From Bacillota bacterium (GTDB lineage: Bacteria; Bacillota; Clostridia; DSM-8532), in the NCBI GenBank assembly GCA_023440865.1, contig JAEXRM010000151.1, positions 1-7,227 on the forward strand: DNA of 7,227 nucleotides, written 5' to 3'. The notes under the pieces are model-generated. The model ran no database searches. It saw only the letters and a program-made list of their open reading frames with translations, and had not been told where the DNA came from. Positions 6,232-7,227 of this stretch are shown here, one piece after another. The translations under genes and the position numbers were made by a program. The first letter of the stretch is position 1. Every line of letters begins with the position of its first letter.

Positions 6232-6237
6232 ATACGC

Positions 6238-6849
6238 ATGTACATCATCGTCATCGGTTGCGGCAAGGTGGGTTCCGGTTTTGCGGAGGCCATGTCCCAG
6301 GAGGGGCACGATGTCGTCATTGTCGACAACGACGCCGCCGCACTGGAAAAGTTGTCCCCGTCATTCACCGGATTGAAGGTGACCGGCGTGCCCATCGACC
6401 AGGATGTCCTCAAGCGGGCCGGCATCGAGCGTGCGGACGCCTTCGCCGCCGTCACGCCCGACGACAACATCAACATCATGGCCTGCCAGATCGCCAAGGA
6501 GCTGTACAAGGTCAAACGGGTCATCGCGCGCATCTACAATCCCGAGCGCGAGTCGGTCTTCCACCAGTTCGGCCTTGACACGATCTGCCCCACGAACATC
6601 TCGGTGGATGTCATCCGCTCCATCATTCTCAACGAAACCCTGCCCGAGCGGTACACCGTCGGCAGCAACACCATCACGTTCCATCACCGGTCCGCCGGAC
6701 CGGACCAGGGCCGGAAGGTCAGGGAACTCCCGTTGCGACCCAACGAACGGCTTTTCGGGATCCTGCGCCGAAACGATTTTCTGTTCTCCGCTCCCGATCT
6801 GGTCCTAGAAAAAGGCGACTCGCTGGTCATCTCGGCCAAGATCGATTGA
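6238..6849 (+). CDS. TrkA/KtrA-type potassium transport regulatory protein, single RCK unit
   Basis: The protein has 203 residues and should be a cytoplasmic regulator that binds nucleotide and gates a membrane potassium transporter. The N-terminal RCK/Rossmann domain (about 1-117) has the glycine motif GCGKVG (7-12), Asp30 at the end of the second strand for ribose binding, TPDDNINIMACQIA and ARIYNPERE. The C-terminal TrkA_C (RCK_C) domain (about 145-203) ends in the typical KGDSLVI. The length is that of a one-unit RCK protein, about half of E. coli TrkA. The Gly-Asp usually found after the third strand is replaced by GVPIDQD (50-56), so nucleotide binding may be altered. The stop is 19 bases before the start of a second RCK gene, indicating an operon. 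The membrane subunit is not in the window. Confidence 0.9.
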   Translation: MYIIVIGCGKVGSGFAEAMSQEGHDVVIVDNDAAALEKLSPSFTGLKVTGVPIDQDVLKRAGIERADAFAAVTPDDNINIMACQIAKELYKVKRVIARIYNPERESVFHQFGLDTICPTNISVDVIRSIILNETLPERYTVGSNTITFHHRSAGPDQGRKVRELPLRPNERLFGILRRNDFLFSAPDLVLEKGDSLVISAKID

Positions 6850-6854
6850 CGGAA

Positions 6855-6861
6855 GGGGGAG
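6855..6861 (+). promoter_or_regulatory. Ribosome binding site of the second trkA-like gene
   Basis: GGGGGAG lies 7 bases before the ATG at 6869, in the 19-base gap after the preceding stop codon. It supports independent initiation within one transcript. Confidence 0.65.
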
Positions 6862-6868
6862 CTACGCC

Positions 6869-7227
6869 ATGAACATCATCATCGTGGGCGGCGGCAAAAT
6901 CGGCTATTACCTGGTGAAGACGCTCCGGCCCAACCGGCACCGCATCACCGTCATCGAGAAGGAGCCCTTCTACTGCAAGAAGATCGCCAACGAGCTCGAT
7001 GTCGCCGTCGTGCACGGAGATGGAACGGACATCAGCGTGCTCGGCAACTGCGGCGTGATGAACGCCGACGTATTCATCGCCGTCACGGGCCAGGACGAGG
7101 ACAACCTCATCTCCTGCCAGCTGGCGAAACGCAATTTCCGTGTCCGGAGGACGATCGCGCGCGTGAACAACCCCAAGAACATCGCGGTGTTCGAGAAGCT
7201 GGGTGTGGACCTCACCCTGTCGAGTAC
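6869..7227 (+). CDS. TrkA-type potassium transport regulatory protein (3' end missing)
   Basis: The frame is open from the ATG at 6869 to the window end, giving 119 residues, which cover one RCK_N/Rossmann domain. GGGKIG (7-12) is the dinucleotide-binding glycine loop, Glu30 closes the second strand, HGDGTD (49-54) is the canonical Gly-Asp motif, and AVTGQDEDNL (71-80) and ARVNNPKN (97-104) are RCK hallmarks. The product should regulate a Trk/Ktr-type potassium transporter from the cytoplasm. It is in tandem with a related but clearly divergent RCK gene 19 bases upstream, so the two may form a mixed ring. Whether this protein is short, like its neighbour, or has two RCK units, like E. coli TrkA, cannot be seen here. 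Confidence 0.9.
   Translation, partial: MNIIIVGGGKIGYYLVKTLRPNRHRITVIEKEPFYCKKIANELDVAVVHGDGTDISVLGNCGVMNADVFIAVTGQDEDNLISCQLAKRNFRVRRTIARVNNPKNIAVFEKLGVDLTLSS

Noticed and set aside
6115..6237. N-terminal extension of the first trkA-like protein from the ATG at 6115
   Set aside because: That ATG overlaps the predicted -10 element and has no ribosome binding site. The RCK glycine motif normally begins within a few residues of the start, as it does from 6238.
4746..6533. Long minus-strand open frame (595 codons) opposite isocitrate dehydrogenase
   Set aside because: It lies opposite a clearly identified enzyme gene and runs on into the trkA gene. Its translation shows no family motifs. Long antisense frames are expected in GC-rich coding DNA.
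1..7227. Search for CRISPR repeats, insertion sequences, attachment sites, tRNA or rRNA genes
   Set aside because: No repeated arrays, transposase motifs, terminal repeats or RNA gene signatures were seen on either strand.

Overview
The window is GC-rich (well over half G+C by eye) and reads as ordinary chromosomal sequence of a bacterium. A DUF4364-type winged-helix protein, an Aquifex-type monomeric aconitase next to a eukaryotic-type NADP isocitrate dehydrogenase, and tandem one-RCK TrkA proteins all point to a high-GC member of the Clostridia (Bacillota). That placement is inferred from gene content; I cannot name a genus. Strong purine-rich ribosome binding sites precede the genes, and two promoters match the sigma-A consensus closely, which fits.

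Layout: (1) 1-1676, plus strand: the 3' part of a secreted, probably lipid-anchored cyclophilin-type peptidyl-prolyl isomerase, whose start lies upstream of the window, then a three-helix membrane protein with a DUF218 (YdcF/SanA-like) domain. (2) 1739-2344, minus strand: a DUF4364 protein converging on the DUF218 gene, with its own promoter. (3) 2345-2721: a 377-base divergent intergenic region holding two back-to-back promoters, a repeated 10-mer, and a structured 5' leader for aconitase. (4) 2722-5999, plus strand: aconitase and isocitrate dehydrogenase, separated by 131 bases and probably co-transcribed. (5) 6000-6237: a weak terminator candidate, a promoter candidate and a leader with inverted repeats. 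(6) 6238-7227: two TrkA/RCK genes in tandem, the second cut by the window end.

Aconitase converts citrate to isocitrate and isocitrate dehydrogenase oxidises it to 2-oxoglutarate with production of NADPH. Together they form the oxidative branch that feeds glutamate synthesis. Citrate synthase is not in the window. The two TrkA proteins would gate a potassium transporter encoded elsewhere, possibly just downstream. The cyclophilin and DUF218 protein both belong to the cell envelope.

I found no mobile element, CRISPR array, tRNA, rRNA or recognisable novel multi-gene system. The observations most worth a second look are regulatory: a bulged hairpin in the aconitase leader, the divergent DUF4364/aconitase arrangement, and the unequal nucleotide-binding motifs of the paired RCK proteins.
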